A DNA stretch of 64,000 nt from Oceanihabitans sp. 2_MG-2023 (GCF_030547245.1 NZ_JAUOQT010000003.1:496001-560000); one strand, 5' to 3'. Counted from the first letter of the stretch, positions 1 through 9,180 are shown. The notes: generated by a model from the sequence alone, not told the origin. Translations and numbers: made by a program.

Positions 1-336
1 TTTATCTGAAGTATAAAAAGTCGAAGCAGACATATTAAAAGCTGCATCACTTAACTTATTAGGTAAAGGTAAAACATTAATAATATCACCATTATTACCA
101 ATTTCTCCTTGATATAAAGTTACTAACGGAGTATCATTAAGCATTTGTTGCTTTCCTCTTTTGTTTAATAAATTAGATGTGAAAACTATTTTATTACCCT
201 CTAAATAAGATACTCCAAAATGAGTATTTTCATCATTAACGTTAAGATTAACAATTTTAATCGTATCCTTTTGCGCATACCCTTTAAAACAAATGCAAAA
301 AAGCATTAAAAAACAAAACCAAAATATATTTTTCAT
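1..336 (-). CDS. Secreted protein, N-terminal fragment (possible PD40/OmpA-family)
   Basis: The ATG is at 336 and the frame stays open to the window edge, giving about 112 residues of a longer protein. The first 22 residues form a signal peptide (basic start, Phe/Leu/Cys-rich core, cleavage near GYAQ). After it comes a beta-rich stretch containing FGVSYLEGNKIVFTS and VTLYQGEIG. This resembles the first blade of the WD40-like (PD40) propellers in Bacteroidota OmpA-family proteins that are often paired with PorP/SprF-type partners. That family call is inference from a short segment; the OmpA domain would lie outside the window. The gene is followed by a same-strand upstream neighbour (GlmU-like) only 21 bp away, so the two may be co-transcribed. 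Confidence 0.6.
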   Translation of the reverse strand, partial: MKNIFWFCFLMLFCICFKGYAQKDTIKIVNLNVNDENTHFGVSYLEGNKIVFTSNLLNKRGKQQMLNDTPLVTLYQGEIGNNGDIINVLPLPNKLSDAAFNMSASTFYTSDK

Positions 337-357
337 AAATTATAAAAAAATCAAAAA

Positions 358-1536
358 CTAATAATTACTTCGCCACTTTTGGGTATCGTTAAAAACATGT
401 TCTAAAATTGCTTCATCCGTTTCGGTAAAATCAATGTTTCTTCTAGACATAACTACTTTAGCAACTTCAAAAGCTTTTTTAGTTAAATATGTTGTAAAAC
501 CACTATTTCCTCCCCAAGAAAAGCTTGGCACAAAATTTCTTGGAAAACCGCTTCCAAAGATATTAGCACAAACTCCAACAACTGTGCCAGTATTAAACAT
601 GGTATTTATACCACATTTACTGTGATCCCCCATCATCAATCCGCAAAACTGCAAACCAGTTTTAGCAAAACCTTCCGTTTCGAAACTCCATAATCGCACT
701 TCTGCATAATTATTTTTCAAATTCGAATTATTGCTATCTGCTCCTAGATTACACCATTCGCCTAGTACCGAATTTCCTAAAAAACCATCATGTCCTTTAT
801 TAGAATAACCAAAAAGGACAGAGTTATTCACTTCACCACCTACTTTACTGTGTGGTCCAACTGTTGTTGGTCCATAGATTTTTGCTCCTAATTTAACGGT
901 AGCATGATTGCATAGCGCAAAAGGACCACGAATAAGGCTTCCTTCCATAATCTCTGCATCTTCTCCAATATAAATTGGACCAGAACTAGCATTTAAAGTT
1001 GCAAATTCTAGTTTTGCGCCTTCTTCAATAAAAATATTTTCTGCAGCAATTATACTATTAGAACTAGGTATTGGCTGCGATTTTCTTCCGTTGGTTAAAA
1101 GCTCAAAATCTTCTTGAATTGCTTCTCCATTTTTAGAAAAAATATCCCAAGTATTTTCAATTTTTAAAACTTCTTGATCATACTCAATTGCTTCGTAAGT
1201 ACTTAAATCTATATCTTCTTGTGCTTCTTTTGTAAAAAAAGCAATAACTTCTTCGCCATTAAAAATGGCTTGGTTTTCTTCTAAGTTTTTAATCAACTCA
1301 ACCAACTCATAATCTGGAAGATAGGATGCATTTATCATTATATTTTTTTCCATTTCTACCATTGGGTATTTTTCAGATAAATAATCTTCAGTAATTGTAG
1401 TAGTGGTAGATCCTAAATGTTTTTCCCATTTTTCTCTAATGGTTAAAATACCTATGCGAATATCGGCAACTGGTCTAGTATAGGTAAATGGCAATAGTTG
1501 GTTTCGAGAAGGGCCATCAAAAAGAATATAATTCAT
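358..1536 (-). CDS. GlmU-family sugar nucleotidyltransferase/acetyltransferase
   Basis: 392 residues. The N-terminus (MNYILFDGP, then LLPFTYTRPVADIRIGIL) is the hallmark of the Bacteroidota GlmU-like family that replaces classical GlmU in UDP-N-acetylglucosamine synthesis; the classical pyrophosphorylase loop is absent. From about residue 170 the protein becomes a left-handed beta-helix with repeated hexapeptides (IYIGEDAEIMEGS, VKLGAKIYGPTTVG), ending with GVCANIFGSG. The expected role is uridylyl and/or acetyl transfer to glucosamine-1-phosphate for peptidoglycan and glycan precursors in the cytoplasm. The substrate is assigned from family knowledge, not visible residues. It is transcribed away from rpmE2 and separated from it by a terminator hairpin. 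Confidence 0.85.
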   Translation of the reverse strand: MNYILFDGPSRNQLLPFTYTRPVADIRIGILTIREKWEKHLGSTTTTITEDYLSEKYPMVEMEKNIMINASYLPDYELVELIKNLEENQAIFNGEEVIAFFTKEAQEDIDLSTYEAIEYDQEVLKIENTWDIFSKNGEAIQEDFELLTNGRKSQPIPSSNSIIAAENIFIEEGAKLEFATLNASSGPIYIGEDAEIMEGSLIRGPFALCNHATVKLGAKIYGPTTVGPHSKVGGEVNNSVLFGYSNKGHDGFLGNSVLGEWCNLGADSNNSNLKNNYAEVRLWSFETEGFAKTGLQFCGLMMGDHSKCGINTMFNTGTVVGVCANIFGSGFPRNFVPSFSWGGNSGFTTYLTKKAFEVAKVVMSRRNIDFTETDEAILEHVFNDTQKWRSNY

Positions 1537-1636
1537 GATAAAACGGAAAGTTAAATGTTAAATGATAAAAGTTCTTTACTCTTATTAAATCTATTTTTTG
1601 ATTAATTCAAAAGTAATCTAAATATTAAAAACAAAA

Positions 1637-1662
1637 AAGCCTTTCAATATTTTGAAAGGCTT
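1637..1662 (-). terminator. Rho-independent terminator after rpmE2
   Basis: A 9-bp perfect stem (GCCTTTCAA at 1639-1647 with TTGAAAGGC at 1652-1660) encloses a 4-base loop and is flanked by A and T runs. It lies 24 bp past the rpmE2 stop codon on the minus strand. Confidence 0.8.
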
Positions 1663-1685
1663 TAATTAAATATTTATAAGCTAAA

Positions 1686-1937
1686 TTATTTTTTAAACTT
1701 AGCATATTTAGTTTTAAACTTATCAATACGACCAGCAGTATCTACTAATTTAGATTTACCAGTATAAAATGGATGAGATGTTCTAGAAATCTCCATTTTT
1801 ATTAATGGATATTCAACACCATCAACTTCTAATGTTTCTGACGTATTTGCTGTAGATTTAGTTAAAAAAACATCTTCATTTGACATGTCTTTAAATGCTA
1901 CTAATCTATAATTTTCTGGATGTATTCCTTTTTTCAT
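1686..1937 (-). CDS. rpmE2: 50S ribosomal protein L31 type B
   Basis: 83 residues starting MKKGIHPENYRLVAF, with the family motifs SRTSHPFYTGK and DTAGRIDKFK. It lacks the CxxC zinc pair of type A L31, so it is the zinc-free type B form; in many bacteria type B L31 replaces the zinc form under zinc limitation, but here it may be the only copy. It is a small basic protein of the large subunit that helps bridge the subunits. It is monocistronic: its own promoter lies at 1975-2004 and its own terminator at 1637-1662. Confidence 0.95.
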   Translation of the reverse strand: MKKGIHPENYRLVAFKDMSNEDVFLTKSTANTSETLEVDGVEYPLIKMEISRTSHPFYTGKSKLVDTAGRIDKFKTKYAKFKK

Positions 1938-1974
1938 CGCTAAATGCTTTATTATCTTAACTATTTTCGAGGTG

Positions 1975-2004
1975 CAAATTTAAGTAAATTTTACTAATGC
2001 ACAA
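1975..2004 (-). promoter_or_regulatory. rpmE2 promoter, Bacteroidota primary sigma type
   Basis: On the minus strand a TTG (2002-2004) is followed by exactly 19 bases and then TAAATTTG (1975-1982), a perfect match to the TTG-N19-TAnnTTTG form of Flavobacterium promoters. Transcription would begin near 1968, about 30 bases before the rpmE2 ATG. Confidence 0.7.
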
Positions 2005-2140
2005 TACTTTTTTTAAAAATTATTTAATTAAAATATTCCATTGTAAAAATAATGGCTGCAACAAAGATACTATTAATACTTTCTTTTGCTTAATTTTATT
2101 AAGATTTTCACTTTCGTGGGAATAAAATGTAACGTTTTGT

Positions 2141-2148
2141 TATATTTG
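2141..2148 (+). promoter_or_regulatory. -7 box upstream of the DUF4199 gene
   Basis: TATATTTG matches TAnnTTTG exactly and lies 41 bp before the DUF4199 start. No clean TTG is found at the usual 19-base spacing, so the -33 element is weak or absent. Confidence 0.5.
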
Positions 2149-2189
2149 TTTACTAACTTTCTATAAACTAAAAAATCAAAAAACATATT

Positions 2190-2705
2190 ATGGAAACACA
2201 AAATGAATCAGTAGGGAGTTTTGCTAAAAATTACGGATTAGTACTAGGGTTAATTTTAATATTAATTGCAGTAATAATGTATGTAACAGGCTTGCAACTG
2301 GAAGGAGTACAATGGCCAATGTACATTTACTACGTTATTTTTCCTGCCATAATTATTTATGCAATTAGTCAATATAAAAAAAGTAACGCTAATATTTTAA
2401 GCTTAGGGCAAGCTATTAAAGTTGGTTTATTAATTGCTGTAATAAGCGCACTAATATTTGCTGTTTACGGACTAATTTTTAACTATTTAATAGATCCAGA
2501 ATTTCAAGGTTTAGCAATGGAAGCAACAAGAGATAAACTTTTAGAAAATCCGAATTTAACGGAAGAACTAGTAGATCAACAAATGGTAATGATTGAAAAA
2601 TTCTCCAACCCTTTATTAGGAAGTGCCTTTTGGATTGCTTTAAGTGCATTTTTTGGCTTAATTTATTCTCTAATTGGTGGGCTAGTAATGAAAAAAGAAG
2701 CATAA
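2190..2705 (+). CDS. DUF4199 domain membrane protein
   Basis: 171 residues with four likely membrane spans: about residues 14-32 (LVLGLILILIAVIMYV), 42-60, 72-95 (IKVGLLIAVISALIFAVYGLIF) and 145-167. Between spans 3 and 4 lies a charged helix rich in Glu/Asp. The span layout, the short hydrophilic start and the loop QYKKSN before LGQAIKVG match the DUF4199 family, which is widespread in Bacteroidota and has no established function. It is the first gene of a tight operon: the next gene begins 3 bp after its stop. The recurrent pairing with a GT2 glycosyltransferase suggests a membrane or lipid-glycan role, which is inference. Confidence 0.8.
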   Translation: METQNESVGSFAKNYGLVLGLILILIAVIMYVTGLQLEGVQWPMYIYYVIFPAIIIYAISQYKKSNANILSLGQAIKVGLLIAVISALIFAVYGLIFNYLIDPEFQGLAMEATRDKLLENPNLTEELVDQQMVMIEKFSNPLLGSAFWIALSAFFGLIYSLIGGLVMKKEA

Positions 2706-2708
2706 TAC

Positions 2709-3665
2709 ATGAACATATCAGTAGTCATACCACTACTTAACGAACAAGAATCTTTAACAGAATTACATGATTGGATTGCAAAAGTTATGCAATCCAATCA
2801 TTTTTCTTATGAAATCATTTTTATAGATGATGGTAGTACAGATGATTCTTGGAAAATTATTTCACAACTATCACAAAAAGATACTAATGTAAAAGGCATT
2901 AGATTCTTGAAAAATTTTGGGAAATCACAAGCATTACATGCTGGTTTTGAAAAAGCAGAAGGTAGCGTTGTTATTACAATGGATGCCGATTTACAGGACA
3001 ATCCTAATGAAATACCAGAACTATATAACATGATAGTTAAAGATGGGTTCGATCTCGTTTCTGGATGGAAAAAGAAGCGTTATGATTCTGTAATTTCTAA
3101 AAATTTACCATCTAAACTATTTAATTGGGCTGCTAGAAAAACTTCAGGAGTTTCTCTTCATGATTTTAATTGTGGTTTAAAAGCATATCATAATAATGTA
3201 GTAAAAAACATTGATGTAAACGGTGAAATGCATCGCTATATCCCGGTACTTTCAAAAAATGCTGGTTTTACAAAAATTGGCGAAAAAATAGTGCAACATC
3301 AAGCTAGAAAATATGGCGAAACCAAATTTGGTATGGATCGATTTATTCATGGTTTTCTAGATTTAATTACTATTTGGTTTTTATCCAGATTTGGAAAAAG
3401 ACCAATGCATCTCTTTGGTGCTTTAGGTTTTTTAATGTTTGCTATTGGATTTGCTTTTGCTATATATTTAGGCATAGACAAACTATATTTAAATCCTACA
3501 GGAAGACTAATCACCGAAAGACCTCAGTTTTACATTTCTTTGGTCACCATGATTATTGGCACACAATTTTTTGTAGCTGGCTTTTTAGGAGAAATTATTT
3601 TAAGAACAAAATCAGATAAAAAAAGATACTTAATTAAAGAGGAAATTAATTTAACGGCTATTTAA
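2709..3665 (+). CDS. Family 2 glycosyltransferase (DPM1/GtrB-like)
   Basis: 318 residues. The N-terminal GT-A domain shows VVIPLLNEQESL, IDDGSTDDSW (around residue 42) and the nucleotide/metal site MDADLQDNP (around residue 98). The C-terminal third carries two membrane spans (about 228-252 and 272-297), the arrangement of polyprenyl-phosphate glycosyltransferases such as GtrB and dolichol-phosphate mannose synthase. The likely reaction is transfer of a sugar from a nucleotide to a polyprenyl phosphate at the inner membrane; the sugar is unknown. It lies 3 bp after the DUF4199 gene and upstream of a phosphosugar mutase and an MsbA-like exporter, which fits a lipid-linked glycan pathway. Confidence 0.9.
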   Translation: MNISVVIPLLNEQESLTELHDWIAKVMQSNHFSYEIIFIDDGSTDDSWKIISQLSQKDTNVKGIRFLKNFGKSQALHAGFEKAEGSVVITMDADLQDNPNEIPELYNMIVKDGFDLVSGWKKKRYDSVISKNLPSKLFNWAARKTSGVSLHDFNCGLKAYHNNVVKNIDVNGEMHRYIPVLSKNAGFTKIGEKIVQHQARKYGETKFGMDRFIHGFLDLITIWFLSRFGKRPMHLFGALGFLMFAIGFAFAIYLGIDKLYLNPTGRLITERPQFYISLVTMIIGTQFFVAGFLGEIILRTKSDKKRYLIKEEINLTAI

Positions 3666-3716
3666 TCTTTAACTTTTAGTATTTCCGTATTTTTACACAA
3701 ACAATTACTTTATAAT

Positions 3717-5447
3717 ATGATACACATAGAACCAGAATTATTAAACAGAGTAAACAAATGGTTAACACCTGCATTTGATGCGGATACTCAAACATATATT
3801 AAAGACTTAATTGCTACCAATCCAAAAGAACTTAAAGAAGCTTTTTATAAAGATTTAGAATTTGGTACAGGAGGAATGCGTGGCATCATGGGGATTGGCA
3901 CCAACAGAATTAACAAATTTACGCTAGGTAGAAATACACAAGGTATAAGTAACTACCTACACCAAGCATTTCCTGGAGAAAAACTTAAAGTTGCAATAGC
4001 CTTCGATTGTAGACACAACAGTAAAACACTTGCAAAAGTCGTAGCGGATGTTTTTTCGGCTAATAATATTGAAGTATTTTTATTTGAAGACTTACGTCCT
4101 ACTCCAGAACTTTCCTTTGCATTAAAACACTTAAATTGTCATAGTGGTATTGTATTAACAGCATCTCATAACCCACCAGAATACAATGGTTATAAAGTAT
4201 ATTGGCAAGATGGAGGACAACTAGTTCCGCCACAAGACTCCGAAATAATTAAAGAAATTAATAATCTAGATTATGCGGAAATTAAATTTAAAGCAAACGA
4301 AGAGCTAATAAAATATATTGGTAAAGAAGTCGATGATGTATTTATTGATGCATCCATTAAAAATGGAAGCTTTGAAACTTCCGCGAAAGCGAAAGACGAT
4401 TTAAACATTGTATTTACATCCTTACACGGTACTTCTATCACACTTTTTCCAGACACATTAGAAAGAGCAGGGTATAAAAACGTTCATGTTGTGGAAGAAC
4501 AACGGGTACCAAATGGTGATTTCCCAACCGTTAAATCTCCAAATCCAGAAGAACCTGAAGCTTTAAAAATGGCTTTAGAATTAGCAGACAAAACAAATGC
4601 CGATATTGTAATTGGTACAGATCCAGACGCAGATAGACTTGGTGTTGCTGTTAGAGATTTAGACGGTAAAATGATTATTCTAAACGGAAATCAAACTATG
4701 GTTTTAATGACCGATTTCCTACTAAAACAATGGAAAGACAGTAACAAATTAAATGGTAAAGAGTTTATTGCTACAACCATCGTTTCTACACCAATGGTTG
4801 CTGCATTAGCAAAATCTTACAATACAGATTGTAAAATTGTTTTAACTGGCTTTAAGTGGATCGCTAAAATGATTAAAGACTTCCCAAACCAAGATTTTAT
4901 TGGTGGTGGTGAAGAAAGCTTTGGCTATATGGTAGGTGATTTTGTTAGAGATAAAGATGCAAATACATCCTCTTTATTGGCTATAGAAATTGCAGCACAA
5001 GCAAAAGCTAATGGAAGCTCATTATACCAAGAATTAATTAAATTATATGTAAAACATGGTATGTATAAAGAACATTTAATCTCTTTAACTAAAAAAGGAA
5101 TAGAAGGTGCGCAAGAAATTAAACAAATGATGATTGATGCGCGCGAAAATCCTTTAAAAGAAGTAAATGGATCTAAAGTTACTAAAATTGAAGATTACCA
5201 ATTATCTACAACTAAAGATGTAATCTCTGGTAAAGAAACAACCATCGACGTTCCTAAATCTAATGTATTAATATATTATACAGAAGATGGAAGTAAAATA
5301 GCATTAAGACCAAGTGGAACTGAGCCTAAAATTAAATTCTATATTAGTGTAAACACTAGCCTAGACAATGTGTCAGCATTTGAGGCTACGGAACAAAAAT
5401 TGAAAAATAAGATAGAAGCAATCATTAAAGATTTGCAACTTAATTAA
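3717..5447 (+). CDS. Phosphoglucomutase/phosphomannomutase (alpha-D-phosphohexomutase)
   Basis: 576 residues, the length of PgcA-type phosphosugar mutases. All four family loops are visible: the phosphoserine loop [13 protein letters not shown] (Ser about 150), the magnesium loop [10 protein letters not shown] (about 300-309), the sugar-binding loop GGGEESFGY (about 396-404) and the phosphate-binding [12 protein letters not shown] (from about 531). It interconverts hexose-1- and hexose-6-phosphates in the cytoplasm, supplying nucleotide sugars. The choice between glucose and mannose cannot be made from sequence alone. Its stop codon overlaps the ATG of the ABC exporter by one base (TAATG), so the two are translationally linked. 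Confidence 0.95.
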   Translation: MIHIEPELLNRVNKWLTPAFDADTQTYIKDLIATNPKELKEAFYKDLEFGTGGMRGIMGIGTNRINKFTLGRNTQGISNYLHQAFPGEKLKVAIAFDCRHNSKTLAKVVADVFSANNIEVFLFEDLRPTPELSFALKHLNCHSGIVLTASHNPPEYNGYKVYWQDGGQLVPPQDSEIIKEINNLDYAEIKFKANEELIKYIGKEVDDVFIDASIKNGSFETSAKAKDDLNIVFTSLHGTSITLFPDTLERAGYKNVHVVEEQRVPNGDFPTVKSPNPEEPEALKMALELADKTNADIVIGTDPDADRLGVAVRDLDGKMIILNGNQTMVLMTDFLLKQWKDSNKLNGKEFIATTIVSTPMVAALAKSYNTDCKIVLTGFKWIAKMIKDFPNQDFIGGGEESFGYMVGDFVRDKDANTSSLLAIEIAAQAKANGSSLYQELIKLYVKHGMYKEHLISLTKKGIEGAQEIKQMMIDARENPLKEVNGSKVTKIEDYQLSTTKDVISGKETTIDVPKSNVLIYYTEDGSKIALRPSGTEPKIKFYISVNTSLDNVSAFEATEQKLKNKIEAIIKDLQLN

Positions 5448-7273
5448 TGGATTATTTAAAAAAGATCTCTCAATTTATAATTCCGTATAAAAAATACGGT
5501 TACCTCAATATTTTCTTTAATGTACTCTACGCATTATTTAGCACCTTAGCAATGGTGTCTTTAATGCCAATGATAAATGTATTATTTGGGGAAACTAAAA
5601 AATTAAACACCAAACCTGTTTATCAAGGAATTACAGAAATTAAATCCTATGGAGAAGATTATTTAAATTATTTTGTAACAACAACGAACGAAAACGAAGG
5701 ACCTCAACAAACTTTGTTATATATGATTATTTTAATCATAAGTTTGTTTTTACTCAAGAATATCTTCAATTATCTCGCCCTATTTTTTATAACATTTTTA
5801 AGAAATGGTGTTTTAAAAGATTTAAGAGATTCTATTTACAATAAAGTACTAACCTTACCTATTTCTTATTATTCTGAAAAGAAAAAAGGAGATATTATAG
5901 CTCGTATTTCTGGTGATGTTAATGAGGTAAAAAACTCCTTGTTAGCTGTTCTAGAACTAATAGTAAAAGAGCCATTAACCATTGTATTTGCAATTGTAAC
6001 CATGTTTACCATTTCTATGAAACTCACCATTTTTGTGTTTGTTTTTATTCCTGTTGCTGGATTAATAATTTCTAGAATAGGAAAAAGCTTAAAGAAAAAA
6101 TCTGGAAGAGTTCAACAAGAACAGGGTGTGTTTTTATCTACATTAGAAGAGACATTAAGTGGCTTAAAAGTAATAAAAGGTTTTAATGCCGAAGATCGCT
6201 TCAATACTAAATTTCAAGAATCTACGAATAGATTCTATAATTATTCAAATACCTTATTAAACCGACAAAATTTAGCTTCACCTGCAAGTGAATTTTTAGG
6301 TATCGCAACTATTGCTGCATTATTATGGTATGGAGGAAGCATGGTTTTAATAGACAAGAGCCTTTCCGGTGGAGCTTTTATTACCTACATGGCTCTAGCA
6401 TACCAAATTTTAACACCTGCAAAAGCAATTAGCAAAGCTAGTTATAAAGTAAAAGCTGGTAATGCTGCAGCAGATCGTGTATTAGAAATCATTGAAACAC
6501 CTTCCCTTCTTGAAGACAAACCAAAAGCCATTATTAAAACCGATTTCACAAAAGCTATAACTATTAATAATATTTCCTTTAAATATGAAGAAGATTTAGT
6601 GCTTAAAAACTTTACCGTTAACGTACCAAAAGGAAAGACGATTGCTCTTGTTGGACAATCTGGAAGTGGTAAATCGACCATTGCTAATCTTGTTACTCGT
6701 TTTTATGATGTAAACGAAGGAAACATATCTATAGATGGAGAAGACATTAGAAACCTTACCAAAAAATCTTTAAGAAGCTTAATTGGTTTAGTAACGCAAG
6801 ATTCTATCTTATTTAATGAAACCGTAAAAAACAATATATTAATAGGAAACCCAAATGCTTCAGAGGATGAAGTTATTGAAGCTTTAAAAATTGCAAATGC
6901 ATGGGAATTTGTTAAAAACCTACCTAAAGGCATAGAAACCAATATAGGTGATTCTGGCGGAAAACTCTCTGGCGGACAAAAACAACGTTTAAGTATAGCA
7001 CGAGCAGTTTTAAAGAATCCGCCAATTATGATTCTAGATGAAGCAACTTCTGCTTTAGACACAGAAAGCGAACGTTTAGTGCAAGTGGCATTAGAAAACA
7101 TGATGAAAAACAGAACCTCCATTGTAATAGCACATAGACTTTCTACCATTCAAAATGCGGATCAAATTTTAGTGATGCAAAAAGGAGAAATAGCAGAACA
7201 AGGAACACATAAAGAATTAATGAATAAAAACGGCGTTTATAATAAGCTTGTAGAAATGCAAAGCTTTGAGTAG
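5447..7273 (+). CDS. ABC exporter, MsbA-like (fused membrane and ATPase domains)
   Basis: 608 residues, the size of a half-transporter. The N-terminal membrane domain (about 1-340) has spans near 20-45, 90-112, 170-215 and 290-325. The ATPase domain follows: Walker A GQSGSGKST (about 403-411), Q-loop TQDSIL, signature LSGGQKQRLS (from about 507), Walker B IMILDEATSALD (about 526-537) and the switch histidine in IAHRLST. The sequence resembles MsbA-type lipid A or glycolipid flippases, but substrate cannot be read from it. It ends the DUF4199-GT2-mutase operon and is closed by a strong terminator 18 bp later. Confidence 0.92.
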   Translation: MDYLKKISQFIIPYKKYGYLNIFFNVLYALFSTLAMVSLMPMINVLFGETKKLNTKPVYQGITEIKSYGEDYLNYFVTTTNENEGPQQTLLYMIILIISLFLLKNIFNYLALFFITFLRNGVLKDLRDSIYNKVLTLPISYYSEKKKGDIIARISGDVNEVKNSLLAVLELIVKEPLTIVFAIVTMFTISMKLTIFVFVFIPVAGLIISRIGKSLKKKSGRVQQEQGVFLSTLEETLSGLKVIKGFNAEDRFNTKFQESTNRFYNYSNTLLNRQNLASPASEFLGIATIAALLWYGGSMVLIDKSLSGGAFITYMALAYQILTPAKAISKASYKVKAGNAAADRVLEIIETPSLLEDKPKAIIKTDFTKAITINNISFKYEEDLVLKNFTVNVPKGKTIALVGQSGSGKSTIANLVTRFYDVNEGNISIDGEDIRNLTKKSLRSLIGLVTQDSILFNETVKNNILIGNPNASEDEVIEALKIANAWEFVKNLPKGIETNIGDSGGKLSGGQKQRLSIARAVLKNPPIMILDEATSALDTESERLVQVALENMMKNRTSIVIAHRLSTIQNADQILVMQKGEIAEQGTHKELMNKNGVYNKLVEMQSFE

Positions 7274-7290
7274 AATTAAAATATTTAAAT

Positions 7291-7324
7291 AAAAAAAGCT
7301 AGAATTTCTTCTAGCTTTTTTTTT
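7291..7324 (+). terminator. Rho-independent terminator after the ABC exporter
   Basis: An 8-bp perfect stem (AGCTAGAA at 7297-7304 with TTCTAGCT at 7309-7316) has a 4-base loop, an upstream A run and a downstream run of eight T. Confidence 0.85.
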
Positions 7325-7586
7325 GTTTATGTTAGACTTGGGGCGACTAACATTAAGTAGGTTTGATGGTGTAAATATATAGTAAATAAATATACAAACC
7401 AAAAAAAAATGCATTTCAACTTGTAAATCACGCGTTTTATCGATGATTTAAACTGTATCACATTGATTTTCAATAACATGTAAAAATAAAAAAAATCAAG
7501 TATTTTTCAGTTAATTAAAAAATTTGTGTCGATTTTAAACTTTTTGTAAATTAATAAGTCTAATAAATGATAACTAATCTAATGCT
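7325..7586. other. Intergenic region before the first ECF sigma gene
   Basis: No gene is visible here. The region has a short inverted repeat (GTTAG at 7331-7335, CTAAC at 7347-7351) around a G-rich centre, and long A/T tracts just before the sigma gene. No TAnnTTTG box with a proper partner was found, so the sigma module may use a different (for example self-recognised) promoter. Confidence 0.4.
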
Positions 7587-8129
7587 GTGCTAAACGAAAC
7601 CGTTTTTTTACAACAATTAAAATCTAAAACCTCTAAAGAACAAGCTTTTAAAGAGTTGGTTTCGCAATACAAAGAGCGTTTATACTGGCATATTCGTCAT
7701 ATAGTAAAATCTCATGATGATACAGATGACGTACTACAAAATACGTTTATTAAAGTTTTTAAAAATATAGATAATTTTAAAGGAGACAGTAAAATTTACT
7801 CCTGGATGTATAGAATAGCGACTAATGAAGCTATAACACATATAAATAAAAACGCAAAAAGATTACAGATTACTAACGAAGAAACACAAACGCTAGCGAT
7901 TAATAATTTACAGTCAGATGTTTATTTTGAAGGCAATGAAATACAATTAAAATTACAGCAAGCCATTGCAACACTTCCCGAAAAACAAAGACTAGTATTT
8001 AATATGAAATATTTTCAAGATTTAAAATACAGTGAAATGTCCGAAATTTTAGAAACCAGTGAAGGTGCCTTAAAAGCATCCTACCATATCGCTGTTAAAA
8101 AAATTGAAAACTATTTAACTAATAAATAA
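7587..8129 (+). CDS. ECF sigma factor (RNA polymerase sigma-70 family)
   Basis: 180 residues. Region 2 (about 22-90) contains DDVLQNTFIKVFKNIDNFKGDSKIYSWMYRIATN, split here across core-binding and -10 recognition helices. Region 4 (about 120-172) contains LPEKQRLVFNMKYFQDLKYSEMSEILETSEGA, the -35 binding helix-turn-helix. The start is GTG at 7587: a stop lies in frame at 7575 and the nearby ATG at 7582 is out of frame with a stop after three codons. It is followed by a membrane protein with cytoplasmic N-terminus (likely anti-sigma) and a small exported protein, the standard three-gene flavobacterial envelope-sensing unit. The signal is unknown. Confidence 0.92.
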   Translation: MLNETVFLQQLKSKTSKEQAFKELVSQYKERLYWHIRHIVKSHDDTDDVLQNTFIKVFKNIDNFKGDSKIYSWMYRIATNEAITHINKNAKRLQITNEETQTLAINNLQSDVYFEGNEIQLKLQQAIATLPEKQRLVFNMKYFQDLKYSEMSEILETSEGALKASYHIAVKKIENYLTNK

Positions 8130-8173
8130 GTAACAATTAAACCTTTATAAAAAAAAAGAGTCTAAAAATTGTG

Positions 8174-8668
8174 ATGAATAAAGATTTAAAAAGCATACAA
8201 GAATCCGGTTTTAAAGTTCCAAAAAATTATTTGGAAAACTTTGAAGCGTCTATATTAAGTCAAGCGAAGTTGAAAGAGAAAGTTACTAAATCTGGATTCA
8301 CGATACCAAAAGGTTATTTAAAAAATGTAGAAGATACTATTTTAACAAAGGTTCATAAGGAAGAATCTGTAAAAGTAATCCCGTTATTTAGTAAAAGAAA
8401 TATCATATATATATCTAGTATTGCAGCTGTAATTGCACTACTATTTAACCTTTCGAATATAAACACAAAAGCAACTTATGACTCTTTATCTCTTGAAACA
8501 GTAGAGAACTACATACTTAATGAAGATTATAGCACCGATGATTTAGCATCTTTATTTACCAACGTTGACCTTTTAGAAGAAGATTTTAATACTATTAGTT
8601 TTTCTGACGAAGCAATGCAAGAATACCTAAATAACAACCTAGAAATAAACGACTTATATACAGAATAA
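8174..8668 (+). CDS. Likely anti-sigma factor, single-span membrane protein
   Basis: 164 residues from the ATG at 8174; an in-frame GTG directly before it is the alternative. The cytoplasmic part carries two copies of a 20-residue motif, SGF-[KT]-[VI]-P-K-x-Y-L-[EK]-N-x-E-x-[ST]-I-L, at about residues 11-30 and 40-59. One membrane span follows (about 75-92, YISSIAAVIALLFNL), then an acidic periplasmic tail. No zinc anti-sigma motif is present. The position right after a sigma gene and the topology point to an anti-sigma role, which is inference. It is 10 bp upstream of the exported sensor-like protein. Confidence 0.7.
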   Translation: MNKDLKSIQESGFKVPKNYLENFEASILSQAKLKEKVTKSGFTIPKGYLKNVEDTILTKVHKEESVKVIPLFSKRNIIYISSIAAVIALLFNLSNINTKATYDSLSLETVENYILNEDYSTDDLASLFTNVDLLEEDFNTISFSDEAMQEYLNNNLEINDLYTE

Positions 8669-8678
8669 AACAATAGCA

Positions 8679-9122
8679 ATGAAAAAATCAATTATTACAT
8701 TATTTATATTATTTCTTTCTGTTACTACTTTTTCACAAAACGACAGAAAAGAAAGAGAAGATAAAATAAAAGCTTTAAAAGTGGCTTATATTACAGAAAA
8801 CTTAAATTTATCAACCACCGAAGCTGAGAAATTTTGGCCAGTGTATAATACGTACGAAGAGCAAATTCAAAATATAAGAAGTGAATATCACAGTAAGAAA
8901 AGAGATATTAATTTTGAAACTTTATCTGAAAATGAAGCACAGAAGTTATTAGATGAAATGGAAGCATTAAACTTAAAACGAAATAACATTAACGATAAAT
9001 ATAAGTTGGCATTAAGAAAAGTACTTTCTGCAAAAAAAACCTTACTATTAAAAAATACTGAAGATAACTTTAAACGAAAAATGTTTAATGAATACAAAAA
9101 AAGAAACGATTCAAAAAACTAG
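8679..9122 (+). CDS. Exported helical protein, Spy/CpxP-like putative sensor of the ECF system
   Basis: 147 residues with a signal peptide (MKKSIITLFILFLSVTTFSQ, cleaved near FSQ|N). The mature protein is almost wholly helical and charged. It contains LNLSTTEAEKFWPVYNTYE, a form of the L-x-L-[ST]-x-x-[EQ] helix that starts periplasmic Spy/CpxP and heavy-metal-sensor proteins, and ends with a Lys-rich helix. A partner role for the ECF sigma/anti-sigma pair upstream is likely from context; binding activity cannot be seen in the sequence. Confidence 0.72.
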   Translation: MKKSIITLFILFLSVTTFSQNDRKEREDKIKALKVAYITENLNLSTTEAEKFWPVYNTYEEQIQNIRSEYHSKKRDINFETLSENEAQKLLDEMEALNLKRNNINDKYKLALRKVLSAKKTLLLKNTEDNFKRKMFNEYKKRNDSKN

Positions 9123-9145
9123 AACTTTTCTTTTTAATACATTTA

Positions 9146-9180
9146 AACAGCCAATTGCAACATACATTGGCTGTTTTTTT
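9146..9180. terminator. Bidirectional terminator between convergent genes
   Basis: A 10-bp perfect stem (AACAGCCAAT at 9146-9155 with ATTGGCTGTT at 9166-9175) is followed by a T run on the plus strand and preceded by A/T bases on the other side. It serves the ECF module (+) and the BNR-type lipoprotein gene (-). Confidence 0.85.

Noticed and set aside
6703-7149. 148-residue reverse-strand open frame within the ABC exporter
   Set aside because: It is the antisense shadow of the conserved ATPase domain.
7582-7593. ATG at 7582 as start of the first ECF sigma gene
   Set aside because: It is out of frame and meets a stop after three codons; the GTG at 7587 is the first usable start after the in-frame stop at 7575.
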